A stretch of DNA of 64,000 nt from Naumovozyma dairenensis CBS 421 (taxonomy: Eukaryota > Ascomycota > Saccharomycetes > Saccharomycetales > Saccharomycetaceae), in NCBI RefSeq assembly GCF_000227115.2, contig NC_016488.1:620001-684000 (forward strand). Direction: 5' to 3'. The notes under the pieces were generated by a model. The model was not told the DNA's origin, did not search any database, and saw only the letters and a list, made by a program, of their open reading frames with translations. This document shows, one piece after another, positions 30,038 to 40,835 of this stretch; the first letter of the stretch is position 1, and each line of letters starts with the position of its first letter. The translations under genes were made by a program, and so were the position numbers.

Positions 30038-33000
30038 CTATTCTATACAAACAATTCTTTCAACAATTTTCAAAACATCAATCGTCTCTTTAGTTGAGCC
30101 AGCATCGAAAGATTTTTCAACGTATCTGGGATTTTCCAAAATCGCTTTAATTGCATTGTCTAACAAGGTCCTTAATTCTTTTATCAGAACACCATTCTTA
30201 CACCAAGTTCTGATAGGGAGCCAATTATCAACTACAATACCAGGAGAATGTATTTCTCCATCAACGTCATAAGTTATAGGTCCACCAAATAGCAATAATG
30301 ACAGAGTCGAAGTTGGTGTAATATCTCTTAAATATAGCTTAGTGGTCATATGGGATGAATTGAACACTATAAATGGTGTCCTCAAAATCGGATTCTTGCT
30401 ATATTTTTTCAAAGCTGGTTCGGCAGAATCTGTTAAAAATTGAACATCTTCAGAATTCACCGTATTGGAATTAAACATTACTGAAGAAGGATGAATAAAA
30501 GTCCTTGTAGCTGGAAGGGGCAACATTTCAGATGAAACTTCTAGTTTCTCTTTTTCCTGGCTTTCACTCATTTCGTTCAACTTATCTTGATATTCTTCAC
30601 TTCTAATCCAATATTTAATCGATCTAGCTTCTGGATCCTTTTCGATAGCACCTGAACTTGTTGCTAAATATTTAGCTTCAGGTAATTGAACTCGAGCTAC
30701 GTTAGGATAGAAGGCACCCGTCAGAATCGATGTCAAAATGCTTATATTATTTTCATTTCTATTCAAATTACTTGATGAACCGACTTTGTAATTCCACGGT
30801 AAGAACCCAACATCTTTCAGAATTGATGTATACTGGGTAATAGACGACAATATCTCTGAAACCTTATTATATGATAAGAAGTGACCTCTTAAAAACTTAC
30901 CTCGTTCGTTTCTGTCAGTTAATTTCAAATATTGACAGATAATTTCTGCTGTTGCAAGTAAGTCACCACGATTTTCATAGGTTGATAACAAATGTTTGAT
31001 TCTATCACGATTTTCCATCCCACCGATAAAAGGTGAAGAGCCAACGCTTAAAATTGAAACAAGCAATATACCGATATCACAACAACCAAAAATAATTGAA
31101 TAAATCAGTAATTTTCCATGCTTGCTATCCATAACCGGCAATAAGCTAATAAATTTACCCAACTCGGATAAAGATTTGTCAAACGTGTTCAATAAACCAA
31201 CTGTAGTCAACATCCTTTCTGCTTTATCTAGGGCATTCAATGGAGGAGGATCTAATCCACTGGCCAGAAATTGTTTTACATTTCTAATCCCCATAGCTTT
31301 TACAGATAAATAAAGTGATTCTAGAGCTACACGTTTAATTTCCGGAGCGGGCATAGAAATCATAGTTTCTTCGTACAGTTGCTTTGAGTATAATTTAAAA
31401 GATAACCCATTTCTTACTCTACCGGCACGACCTCGACGCTGCTTCGACTCAGCTTTGGAAATAAAGGATTCTATCAATTTTGTAGTATTCTCTCTTGGAT
31501 TGTAATACGTAGTCTTTGCGCGACCTGTATCGATTGTGGCCACACAGTCATCGATTGTAATAGATGTCTCAGCAATATTAGTAGATACCACGATTTTCCT
31601 CTTTGAGTTGTATCTTTTGAAAACACGTTTCTGGTCGTCCGGTGTTAATGCAGAATGTAAAGGCAACACAACAAAGTTATTAGCAACATCTAAGGGTCTG
31701 ATTAAATCACAACACTTGTTTATTTCAGCAACACCAGGTAAAAATATGATAATAGACCCATCGTTATCTTCTCTAGTTAATTTTCGATCGACATAAATAA
31801 CTGTCTGAGCTAATAAATCATAATTGATTTTACCCTCTCTAAAAAATTTTGAATTTGCTCCCGGTTTCAGATATAAATCATCAGTTCCGCTATCACTCAT
31901 TTCATCTTCATATGACGATAACTTCTCTCTTTTAATTTTAAAGTCCAATTCTTCCAAGATATCATCAAGGAAATAATCTTTAATAGGAAAGGTTCTCCCT
32001 TCTATGTGACATGTCCCTAATTTTGGAAAGAATCTTTTGAACAGATCAACATTAACAGTAGCACTCATTAAGACAATCTTCAACCCAGGGACCTTATTCA
32101 ATAAATTTTTCAATAAAGTAACAACCAAATCTGTGTCAATTGATCTTTCATGAACTTCATCAATTACTACAATACAATTTTTCAATAAAGTTTTGTCACT
32201 TTGTAAAATACGTACTAAAACACCTGTAGTCATGAATTTAATCCTTGTATTTTTGTTAGTTTTATTCATCCCTCTAATAACATACCCGACTTCGTCACCG
32301 CATGAGACACAACGTTCATCAGAAACACGATCGGCCAATCCGATTGCCGAAATTCTTCTTGGTTGGGTACAAATAATACTAGTATCCTTAAAATCTCCCA
32401 AATCTTTCTGTAAATGATCTAGCAAGAATTGGACCACTTGTGTTGATTTCCCAGACCCTGTTTCACCAGTAATCAATACTACATCATTCCTGAAAACTAG
32501 ATCAATAATTATATTTTGCATTTGCCAAGCCGGCAGTGCAGATCTCACCTTTATCATATTCTTGTAGTCCTGACTTTGGATTCTATTATCGTACGCCGTT
32601 TTTATCTCTTCAACCTGGTCCTTAGTTCTGGAATACTTGTTTTTGTTATTATTTGATTTATCGTTATTAGTTTTATTAGATGACTGTTCACGAGTATGGT
32701 TACTGTGATTTTTAGCTGACTCCAATAACTCAGTGTCAGAAATAAGCGGCCCAGGATTGTCTATGATGGCTTCCAAGTTTTCTTGCAACCACTCATAAAT
32801 GTGGAAAATCAACATGTCACCTAGTAGATTGGTATCATAAACATATCCAAGTAATTTAACCAATATCTGTTTCTTGATATAATTCGGTAATTTATAGTTC
32901 TTATCAAAAGTTGAAATAATAATACCCGGAATAGTACTTGGATAATTTTCTGTTCTATAAACTTTCAATTTCAATTTTGATTTCTCTAGTAGCTTGATTG

Positions 33001-34396
33001 TATAACAGTTATTTGGTTCAAGAATTTCTATAATATTCCCGTAGATACTTTCAAGACTTTCTACTTCTTGATTCCATAACTCAACTGATTCTTGTTCGTT
33101 CACTATGATACTATCTTTGTTTTGCTTTAGTTTAGGGAAGAGATCTTCTGTAAGGATACCAGCAGCGATATTTTCTTTCATTTCAGCTGAGTCTAATGCA
33201 AATAACGCTTCTTCTTCAGACACACCACTTTCAGTCAACCTTTCAATTATCATTCGTTTAGCTAACGGCAAAGAAGATATTGTTACTTTATTCTTAGAAT
33301 CTTCTAGCCTTTTATGAAAGAAAGGTGGTAAATCATCTTCTGGTAAATTGAGTAGTAAGAATGATAAGGGGTCCTTGTAACACATTGCCTCTTCAACATG
33401 AGCGGGTCTGAATTTCAACTTTATAAGTTTTTCCTTCAGTATTTTTCTTTCATGATCCAGACTTTTTGAAATTATACTTTTCTCTTCCTGAACTCTTTTA
33501 CTGTTCCAATCAATGCTTATTTTGATGGAGTTTTCCATTAACTGCCTCGACTTTTCATCAAGGTCAACAAATATTGCCCTTTCCCATGCTTTCCTAGGAA
33601 ATCTAACCAGAGACCGTTTCTGAGGTTTATGCTCATGATGACCCTTTGTCACCTTATTCGTTTTTTGACTACTATGTTTCTTATTCTCTGTGTGGTCCGT
33701 GGATAAATTTGAGATAACAATTGGTGCATTTTGAATCTTTTCAGCTTGTTGTAATCTGGCGTCACGTTCTTTATCCTTTTGGGCTTTCAGTTTCCTTTCT
33801 TCTACAACAGTCTTGAATGGATCTATGTCAAATAGCTTATTACATTTCTTAGGATCATCCTTTAGTAATTCCTTTCTAAAATCAACAAGAGAATACCATA
33901 TATTCCTATGGTTTGGAGGTAGCATCATTTGTAAATTTGTATTGTATGCAATTCTAAACAATGCCACTGTGGCAGCGATATGTCTTGCCTCGACGGGAGT
34001 TTCTTGGGGTGTAACAATTGATTTATCAAGAGTTGGATCATTCATCTTTAAATCTATAGTTTCCTTTGTCTTGGGATCTGTATATGATATAATTGGTATA
34101 GCAACAAAACCTTTAGAACCGATTTTTTTCATATCATAATTGATCTTATTCCACTTGCGTTTCTGACAATTTTCATGTAATAGAGTATGTGGTAACTTAC
34201 CGGTCCAATTAGTTTCTGATGTCACTTTTGCTCTGTTGGCCTTGAATGCAGGATCATCGTTTCTTTGACCGCGTTTGGGTTTCTTATCCTTGGTTTCTGG
34301 AACTGGAGCTGGGGAAGATGCCTTCGACTTCGACTTCTTGTCTTTACTATCCTTTGGAGCAGGACTAGAGCTCTTTTTGTTGTTCTTTTTCGCCAT
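30038..34396 (-). CDS. DEAH/RHA-family RNA helicase (YLR419W type, DHX29/DHX57-like)
   Basis: A 1452-residue protein from the ATG at 34396 (MAKKNNKK); the frame is open five codons further up without an ATG. It matches the uncharacterised S. cerevisiae helicase YLR419W (about 1435 aa). The order is: a Lys-rich N-terminus, a UBA-like segment (near 370-410), an RWD domain (near 430-545), then the helicase core. The core shows Walker A GETGSGKSTQ (near 645), motif II DEVHERS (near 747; V replaces the usual A), SAT (LMSATVN) and motif VI QRRGRAGR. HA2/winged-helix and OB-fold regions complete it. RWD and UBA domains ally it with DHX57/DHX29, so a role near the ribosome is plausible but unproven. 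It is divergent from CDC73 (341 bp). Confidence 0.93.
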   Translation of the reverse strand: MAKKNNKKSSSPAPKDSKDKKSKSKASSPAPVPETKDKKPKRGQRNDDPAFKANRAKVTSETNWTGKLPHTLLHENCQKRKWNKINYDMKKIGSKGFVAIPIISYTDPKTKETIDLKMNDPTLDKSIVTPQETPVEARHIAATVALFRIAYNTNLQMMLPPNHRNIWYSLVDFRKELLKDDPKKCNKLFDIDPFKTVVEERKLKAQKDKERDARLQQAEKIQNAPIVISNLSTDHTENKKHSSQKTNKVTKGHHEHKPQKRSLVRFPRKAWERAIFVDLDEKSRQLMENSIKISIDWNSKRVQEEKSIISKSLDHERKILKEKLIKLKFRPAHVEEAMCYKDPLSFLLLNLPEDDLPPFFHKRLEDSKNKVTISSLPLAKRMIIERLTESGVSEEEALFALDSAEMKENIAAGILTEDLFPKLKQNKDSIIVNEQESVELWNQEVESLESIYGNIIEILEPNNCYTIKLLEKSKLKLKVYRTENYPSTIPGIIISTFDKNYKLPNYIKKQILVKLLGYVYDTNLLGDMLIFHIYEWLQENLEAIIDNPGPLISDTELLESAKNHSNHTREQSSNKTNNDKSNNNKNKYSRTKDQVEEIKTAYDNRIQSQDYKNMIKVRSALPAWQMQNIIIDLVFRNDVVLITGETGSGKSTQVVQFLLDHLQKDLGDFKDTSIICTQPRRISAIGLADRVSDERCVSCGDEVGYVIRGMNKTNKNTRIKFMTTGVLVRILQSDKTLLKNCIVVIDEVHERSIDTDLVVTLLKNLLNKVPGLKIVLMSATVNVDLFKRFFPKLGTCHIEGRTFPIKDYFLDDILEELDFKIKREKLSSYEDEMSDSGTDDLYLKPGANSKFFREGKINYDLLAQTVIYVDRKLTREDNDGSIIIFLPGVAEINKCCDLIRPLDVANNFVVLPLHSALTPDDQKRVFKRYNSKRKIVVSTNIAETSITIDDCVATIDTGRAKTTYYNPRENTTKLIESFISKAESKQRRGRAGRVRNGLSFKLYSKQLYEETMISMPAPEIKRVALESLYLSVKAMGIRNVKQFLASGLDPPPLNALDKAERMLTTVGLLNTFDKSLSELGKFISLLPVMDSKHGKLLIYSIIFGCCDIGILLVSILSVGSSPFIGGMENRDRIKHLLSTYENRGDLLATAEIICQYLKLTDRNERGKFLRGHFLSYNKVSEILSSITQYTSILKDVGFLPWNYKVGSSSNLNRNENNISILTSILTGAFYPNVARVQLPEAKYLATSSGAIEKDPEARSIKYWIRSEEYQDKLNEMSESQEKEKLEVSSEMLPLPATRTFIHPSSVMFNSNTVNSEDVQFLTDSAEPALKKYSKNPILRTPFIVFNSSHMTTKLYLRDITPTSTLSLLLFGGPITYDVDGEIHSPGIVVDNWLPIRTWCKNGVLIKELRTLLDNAIKAILENPRYVEKSFDAGSTKETIDVLKIVERIVCIE

Positions 34397-34737
34397 TTTA
34401 ATGATTGGCACACTAGAGATATCTTAGATATCTTGAAAAAAAGCTAACTCTGTGTTCAGTTGATTATGTGTGATTTGTTTTCATGTAATATCATGAATCA
34501 ACTTCTTAAGTTTGATATCATAGTATGTTTCTATATTGAAAAATTATTCTAATATTGTTACCGAAGCGAAACTTTATACGTAATTTTTCACTTTCACAGT
34601 TAACAGACTGAACAGCATATCAAGACAGTTAAAACAAGTTGCAGTTGGGCTATTATTATCCTAGAAGGGATCCAGTGAAGAAGGCTATCAGTATTTGTTG
34701 ATAATTTTAACTATATTTGAAAAGGAGAAAAAAAAGG
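34397..34737. other. Helicase-CDC73 divergent promoter
   Basis: 341 bp shared by two oppositely transcribed genes. It is AT-rich and no specific factor site was recognised. The A-rich stretch AAGGAGAAAAAAAAGG directly precedes the CDC73 ATG. Confidence 0.6.
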
Positions 34738-35880
34738 ATGTCAAGTGCTACCGTTTTGGTTCGAGTAAGAGACCATTTGAAGAATAAAGATAAGTTTACC
34801 CTATTGAATAATGGAGATATTACAACTGAGGACATCAGAGAAGCAAGCAAGATTTCGTTCAATGACAGTGACGATATATTTTCCCTTGAAGAGTCCACTG
34901 AATTTGGTGGAGAAACACCATTGAAAGTGATTATTCATTGTTGGTTACATATGGATTCTTCAGCAGCTGATTATTTAGCAGATTGTGAAAAGAGACAATT
35001 ACCAAACATTTCATTTTTACAGAGAAATGATTTAATAAATTGGTTGTCTGGGAAGTCTGATAGTTCTCAATATTTGGAAACAGAAGAAACTAAGACAAAA
35101 ACTGCCATAACAGATGATAAATCAGTTGGTGAAACAACGACGACAAAATTGCCAGATAGAAAGGATATGATTGATGATCCTGTGTTGATTGAAACTTTAA
35201 AACATGAAAGACCACTATTAGATCAGAATTCATCTCTTCGTGGTTCCAAACCAATTAATTTTGGCTATCTAATCAAAGATGCAGAATTGAAATTAGTTCA
35301 AACTATTAAAAATTCATTAAAAGGTTCTAAACATAATAAAGCTGGACATGTCACCAAAGCTAGTTCATCCTTAAGGAAACAAAGGGTTGTACATAAGGAT
35401 CCTATTATATTAATTCCATCTGCTGCATCTTCCATTTTCTCTGTGAGTAATATTAAACAATTTTTACAAGATTCGAAATATGTTAATCCTAGAGATTTAT
35501 CAATTTCAATGAATAGTGCTAATGACATTGTTACAGTGGAAAAGAAATTTGATACATTAGCGAAGCCTTTAAGGTTCTTAATTGTAAATAATACAAGGAT
35601 GTTTACTAAGGCAGAAAATTGGGATAGACTTGTTGCAGTGTTTACAACGGGTCATACGTGGCAATTCAATAATTATCAATGGAATACACCACAAGAATTA
35701 TTCCAACATTGTAAAGGGTATTATTTCCATTTTACTGGGGATGCAGTGCCTCAACATGTCCAACAATGGAATGTGGAAAAAATTGAATTAGATAAAAATA
35801 AAAGATTTAAAGATATTGAAGTTGTACGTTATTTCTGGAATAGCTTAGAAAAGGAATTAATCGCACGAGGATATCGTTAA
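34738..35880 (+). CDS. CDC73: Paf1 complex subunit Cdc73
   Basis: Cdc73 is a subunit of the Paf1 elongation complex, which travels with RNA polymerase II and supports H2B ubiquitination and H3K4/K36 methylation; it is homologous to human parafibromin. The 380-residue product (about 393 in S. cerevisiae) starts at the first ATG, giving MSSATVLVRVRDHLKNKDK. The N-terminal half is helical with a central low-complexity linker. The C-terminal Ras-like domain runs from about residue 220 (PIILIPSAASSIFSVSNIKQ) to the end, with TWQFNNYQW and KGYYFHF. Order and strand match YLR418C between YLR419W and VPS36. Confidence 0.95.
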   Translation: MSSATVLVRVRDHLKNKDKFTLLNNGDITTEDIREASKISFNDSDDIFSLEESTEFGGETPLKVIIHCWLHMDSSAADYLADCEKRQLPNISFLQRNDLINWLSGKSDSSQYLETEETKTKTAITDDKSVGETTTTKLPDRKDMIDDPVLIETLKHERPLLDQNSSLRGSKPINFGYLIKDAELKLVQTIKNSLKGSKHNKAGHVTKASSSLRKQRVVHKDPIILIPSAASSIFSVSNIKQFLQDSKYVNPRDLSISMNSANDIVTVEKKFDTLAKPLRFLIVNNTRMFTKAENWDRLVAVFTTGHTWQFNNYQWNTPQELFQHCKGYYFHFTGDAVPQHVQQWNVEKIELDKNKRFKDIEVVRYFWNSLEKELIARGYR

Positions 35881-36058
35881 TAGTCTTTTATACTTTTCTC
35901 TACCCATACTACGAACAAATATAACACTTCTAAATAGAAGAAATAATAATATAAATAGAAAATAAAATGTATTATTAATTGTCTCTTAGTGGAGAAATAA
36001 AAAATTCTATAATGTTATTCTATATGTTATTATCATTTTTGGGGAATAATATTCATAT

Positions 36059-37780
36059 TTATATTTTCCAATAAATATTTCCGTAGTAATGAATTCCGCT
36101 AATTTGTTCATCGATTAATAAGTCACCTTCATTGACACAGTTTTGTAATGTTTCTGTAATGACCCCCATTGTCCAAGCGTTGGCTGTAGTATCTGTGCTG
36201 GTATTAGTGTTATTGACACTATTTGTGTTATTATTAATCAAGTTTGTTAAACCCAATAAATCACATCCTGGATTATCAGTTAGAATTCTCAATATTTCTT
36301 CTTTTAAATAATCGAAGGAATTTGAAGTAGAAAGACATAAAACTCTTTTATTAATTGTTGTTAATTTTAGTTCATTTAAACCTAATTTCCCAAATCTTTG
36401 GCAAGCTTCCTTCATTTCTAATGGTGATATTAATCCAATCCCAATCCTCATTGATTTATTATACATTGCATAAAGGTCTACTAATGTAATTATAATGTGT
36501 TTGCTTTTGCTTGAGTTTTTACTGCTGGGATTTCTTGAAGTGGTGAATTCCGATATTGCAAAATCATAAATTTCTCTGGCAATTTCATCTAAGAATAAAT
36601 CCTTATTATAAAATTTATCTCTATCAATAATTAATGAAGGGATTGCAGGAAGAGATTTTTGATTATTCTCTGAAATGTTTTTATTTCGATATAATCTTTC
36701 AATTTTAGTTGCTAAATTCATCAAACTATTTAAATCGGATAATGCATTATTAAATAAGATATTATTATTCAACAATTGATTTTCTCTTGACTTTTCCAAA
36801 CTTGTTATACCGATTTTTTTCAAATTCGTCTCTAAAAATGGTAATTCGTTATCGATATCATTATCCCCCTTTACTTTGATACCATTTATTGAAGCCAAAT
36901 TTTGGTTGAAAATTTGTTTCCTCTTATTGTCATTCGAATTGGTTGTATCGATGTTATTAATTTTAAAATTCCTTAATGCCTTTTCACTTGCTTCAAAGAA
37001 TAATAACCCATCTGATTTCCTGAAACTCAATTGAACAAATTCCACATTTAGAGCCTCTGTGTTTTTGTTAATATCTTCATCAGAATTGGAATGTTTCTCT
37101 AATTTTAATTGTAATCTTGAATCTTCCAATGATTTGAATTTTTTATTTGCTTTCAGTCGTATCTTTGAAGAATTCGACAATCTTGTTCCACAAATCTCAC
37201 AAATACCGATTTGTGGATGATTAATAAATGTACAAGCAGGACAAACATTCTCGTTTTTCTTTGAGTTTTCCTTAGTATTAAAAACCTGGGACGATATATT
37301 AATGGAGGATTTAATCATTTGGAAATCAGGGGTAATACCACAGTTCTCACAAGTAGGTATTTCAGAAGATAAATCTTTATAGATAGATTCATTTGTTACC
37401 ATACAGAATGGACATACCCAAGTTGTGCTTGTAATTTCTTCTAAGTTTGTCATGGTATCATCTTGTGCTGTATTATCATTATTATTATTGTTCTTAGTGA
37501 TAAATATAATCATCTTGGCAGATCTTCTTAAGAAACTTGAGGAGTAATCAATTTTTTTAATATCATCTAATTCTAAAGATAGGGATAATTTAGTTGGAGA
37601 TAGATCATCTATGTATATGATTCTTTGAGATGTTAAATATATTCTACCTGATTGTCTATTTGTTATTTTCAATTTACCATGATATAAACCAACTGATTGA
37701 TCCATTAAGATGTCCTTTTCATTTTCTCTTAAGATTGGTTGACCAGATGATGTGGTTGTCATAAATTTCCAACATTGCAT
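36059..37780 (-). CDS. VPS36: ESCRT-II subunit Vps36
   Basis: Vps36 brings ubiquitinated cargo and Vps28 (ESCRT-I) to the endosomal ESCRT-II complex. The 573-residue protein (about 566 in S. cerevisiae) starts with a split GLUE/PH-like domain (DQSVGLYHGKLKI, GRIYLTSQRIIYIDD). It is interrupted by two Npl4-type zinc fingers: NZF1 at about 120-146 (CPFC and CENC) and NZF2 at about 182-195 (CPACTF and CEIC). NZF2 keeps the Thr-Phe pair that binds ubiquitin in this family. The EAP30 winged-helix domains fill about 330-570. The start is confirmed by alignment of the SSGQPILRENEKD segment near residue 10. It is convergent with CDC73 (178 bp), as YLR417W with YLR418C. Confidence 0.97.
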   Translation of the reverse strand: MQCWKFMTTTSSGQPILRENEKDILMDQSVGLYHGKLKITNRQSGRIYLTSQRIIYIDDLSPTKLSLSLELDDIKKIDYSSSFLRRSAKMIIFITKNNNNNDNTAQDDTMTNLEEITSTTWVCPFCMVTNESIYKDLSSEIPTCENCGITPDFQMIKSSINISSQVFNTKENSKKNENVCPACTFINHPQIGICEICGTRLSNSSKIRLKANKKFKSLEDSRLQLKLEKHSNSDEDINKNTEALNVEFVQLSFRKSDGLLFFEASEKALRNFKINNIDTTNSNDNKRKQIFNQNLASINGIKVKGDNDIDNELPFLETNLKKIGITSLEKSRENQLLNNNILFNNALSDLNSLMNLATKIERLYRNKNISENNQKSLPAIPSLIIDRDKFYNKDLFLDEIAREIYDFAISEFTTSRNPSSKNSSKSKHIIITLVDLYAMYNKSMRIGIGLISPLEMKEACQRFGKLGLNELKLTTINKRVLCLSTSNSFDYLKEEILRILTDNPGCDLLGLTNLINNNTNSVNNTNTSTDTTANAWTMGVITETLQNCVNEGDLLIDEQISGIHYYGNIYWKI

Positions 37781-38910
37781 TATCTATGTTACTTTTTATT
37801 CTGATAAGGGTAGTTAAATGTTTCTTGAAGGAATGTGTAAAAGTGAAGGGAGTATCAGCACACGGTAATATCGTTATATCGAAGTTGAATTCAAAAATGA
37901 AATTGTCATTTACTTTCACTTAGAGGTGAATCCAATATGCAACGTTTTTCTTATGCTACTTCTTGATTTTGGTTGGTTAGTGTGTGTTTTTTTTCTGTAA
38001 TACCGAAAGGTCTCTTATGTTCTTGTTTTACTTTAATCACTTCGCTAATAAAAGAAAACAGTTGTTACTTGATGTAAGTTTCGACTATATAAAAGGGCTG
38101 AAAGTTGAACTGGATTTAGAGGTATTTCAGTTAGTTATTTTATATCTCTTTATTAGTTGTTATTTATACTATATAAAGAGAGCAACCCGAATCATACATT
38201 CGTAAGAGTCCTATATTCACCCTCTCTGCCTTTAAGAAGTTTAGATTTTGATCTATTATCCAACCCATATTTTACAATCACCATTACGAAAAAGCATTTA
38301 CAGTAAAATATATAGATGAAAATAGAGTATTAAAAGCAGTAGTGCTGTATTACCGGTTAGGCGTCACATAACATGTAACTTGCAATAATATATATATTAT
38401 AAATGCGTTACATAAGATACGATTTTGTGTAAGAATATGAGTTATTATAAAAGATATAATTGAACAATGTTAAAGTCTCGATTCTGGGGATGCAGTCGTT
38501 GCCTTATCTTTTCGATTTGTCATAGTTGAGTAAACTACAGTGGTGGTTACAGCACGTTAGTAGGCCTCTACCAAGATCCTATATATATTACAGCTTCATA
38601 GTATTTTATGTTGTGAATATTTTCCACGGTCTCACAGACTGAGCAAAAAGGTTAAGTATCTGCATTGCGAAGAGTAACCCAAAGATTTGCTCGTTTCTCT
38701 TTGGGCAAAAATGGAATACTTATGTTTGGCAACTTTTCACGGCCTATTATATTTTTGGGGTGTATATAAACTAAGTCAATAAGATATTCGACTAGATATA
38801 AATGATGCTACAGAGTTCCCATATGAATGGGCCCCTTCAGTTGGCTCTATTTAGTCTATAGACTATGTAACCCTCGTCATTAAATTAATGTAAATAGATT
38901 TAGTAATGCT

Positions 38911-38941
<31 letters not shown>

Positions 38942-39606
38942 ATAGACCGTACTCTTGAGTTAATATCTACTTCTTTTTCTTTCTTGTCAAGCCCAGCCAG
39001 ACCTCGTCAGCATCGAAACATAGCATAGCCTATTGCACTTCAAGAATCAACCATGTACTGGTAGACTGAACCCTGTATAAGGTGCTCTCTCTCTCTCTCT
39101 CTTTCTCTCTTGGAATTGTAGCGAAACCCCACAGAAATTTTATTTAAAAATTGCCGCCCAGCCCATTGAAATTATCTCCCAATTAGCCTGGTCTGTTACC
39201 CTCCCTCGTTTCTCTCTATTTCTCACACACTCGCCAGCTAAGCCAAGGTAAGCCAGGTTAAGCCCAGCGAAACTAAGCCCAACTGAGCCAAGGGCCAAAT
39301 CACCTCAACGCAAACCAAGCCTTCCTACTCCTCTCCCCTCCCCTCCCCTTCCCTCCCGCTTCTACCACCCAGACACAGAGTGATACAGCGGTAACTCCTG
39401 TAAAGTGGGCTGGGTGAAGCAGGCGGAGGAATCTACTTATCTACCAACTACCGTGCTCTACTTGACACATCCCAAAATACATACCCACGTACATTCCTCA
39501 ATCAGTCGTCGAACAATTTAAACTGCGACAGCAACTTTGCCAATTATAGAAGTCATCCCAAACAATTCTTCAATCTTAACAGGAACCGAGCCTGGTCCCA
39601 GCTTAC

Positions 39607-39637
<31 letters not shown>

Positions 39638-39813
39638 CCGACCATTAATCATAGTTTATATAAAATTATATACCATCTTTACTCACAGTAGTTTATCAAT
39701 ATCTTTATGTATTCTGGCTGCTACTACTACAGACAGCTTCATTTTATTTATCTTAATCAGATTTGACGATTGTCGACACAATTGATACCTGTTGGCAAAA
39801 TTTACGATACGAT
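37781..39813. other. VPS36-PUN1 divergent intergenic region
   Basis: About 2 kb with no supportable gene; S. cerevisiae has only dubious frames here (YLR415C, YLR416C). It contains a (CA)n/(TA)n array near 38912-38940, a (CT)n tract near 39086-39110, and a C-rich stretch 39220-39370 with repeated AAGCC units and CCCTCCCCTCCCCT. A (TA)n array lies near 39605-39630, inside the probable PUN1 leader. These look like promoter low complexity for the strongly spaced PUN1. Confidence 0.55.
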
Positions 39814-40614
39814 ATGGCAAACGGTATCAAATTATTTCTAACTGCTTTCCTAAGTTTTTCAGCCCTTATATTAGCCATCATAGCATGTGCTGGTTCTACT
39901 AAAAATTATTATCCAATTAATTCAATCTACGTCGCACAATTAGACCTAACTAACTTAAATATAGAATCAGTACTACCGACACTATCTTCAACGTCAACAT
40001 CAACCGTATTCCCATCATACATAACTATCGGACTATGGTCATATTGTACATTAACATCAAACAAAACTTTCATATCATGTACATCACCAAGCGGTATTCA
40101 AAACTTTAATTTGAGAAATTTATTATATGATAACATTCAAGATAATCAAGTATTAACAATAATAGATTCCATATCTTCCATAATATTACCATCCAATTTA
40201 CAAGATAAAATAAAATATTATAACAGCCTCGTCAAATGTATGTTCATCACTTTATTGATAGGTATAATTACATCATTCTTGGCTCTTTTCTTCGCTTTGG
40301 TTAGATGGTTTATTCATTTGACCGTGTTGAATTTGTTAGCTATATGTTTCTCCATCTTATCATTCTTATCCTTATTGATCTCAGCGGGGACAAGTATGGG
40401 GACATACCTTTATATTAGGAGATTATTAAATGATGATGATTCATTAGGGGTAAAGTTATATTTGGGAAGAGTATATTTGGGTATAATATGGGGCGCTGTC
40501 GTTGCTTCATTATTGGATTTGATCGTTTGGTCTTTTGTAAGATCAAGGAGAAGACAAAATATTAATAATATCTATGTTAATAACGTCGAGACGAAACCTT
40601 TAATTTATTCATAA
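39814..40614 (+). CDS. PUN1: SUR7-family plasma-membrane protein Pun1
   Basis: A 266-residue four-span membrane protein (about 263 in S. cerevisiae). Pun1 localises to the plasma membrane, is induced under nitrogen stress and contributes to cell-wall integrity and filamentous growth. The first ATG gives MANGIKLFLTAFLSFSALIL; the frame runs 17 codons further up only from a TTG. Transmembrane segments are at about 8-28, 145-170, 175-200 and 222-245. A large extracellular loop after the first holds IGLWSYC and a second cysteine (FISCTSPSG), the W-x-x-x-C signature of SUR7/PalI and claudin-like proteins. It converges with INA1, a second protein of the same fold, as YLR414C with YLR413W. Confidence 0.93.
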   Translation: MANGIKLFLTAFLSFSALILAIIACAGSTKNYYPINSIYVAQLDLTNLNIESVLPTLSSTSTSTVFPSYITIGLWSYCTLTSNKTFISCTSPSGIQNFNLRNLLYDNIQDNQVLTIIDSISSIILPSNLQDKIKYYNSLVKCMFITLLIGIITSFLALFFALVRWFIHLTVLNLLAICFSILSFLSLLISAGTSMGTYLYIRRLLNDDDSLGVKLYLGRVYLGIIWGAVVASLLDLIVWSFVRSRRRQNINNIYVNNVETKPLIYS

Positions 40615-40835
40615 AAACAAAACTATAACATTCTTATACATACATATATGATAATTTTTTTTTTTAGCATCTACATCTACTTTATTTTATTTTTTTTTTC
40701 TTGAATATCTTTCATGTTATTATTATTAGTAATGTTATTAAAAGCTTTAAACTTAGTAGTAGTCTTTATAAATTATTATTATTATTATTATTAAAAAATT
40801 GTCTATATACAAATGATTGATTACCATGATGATGA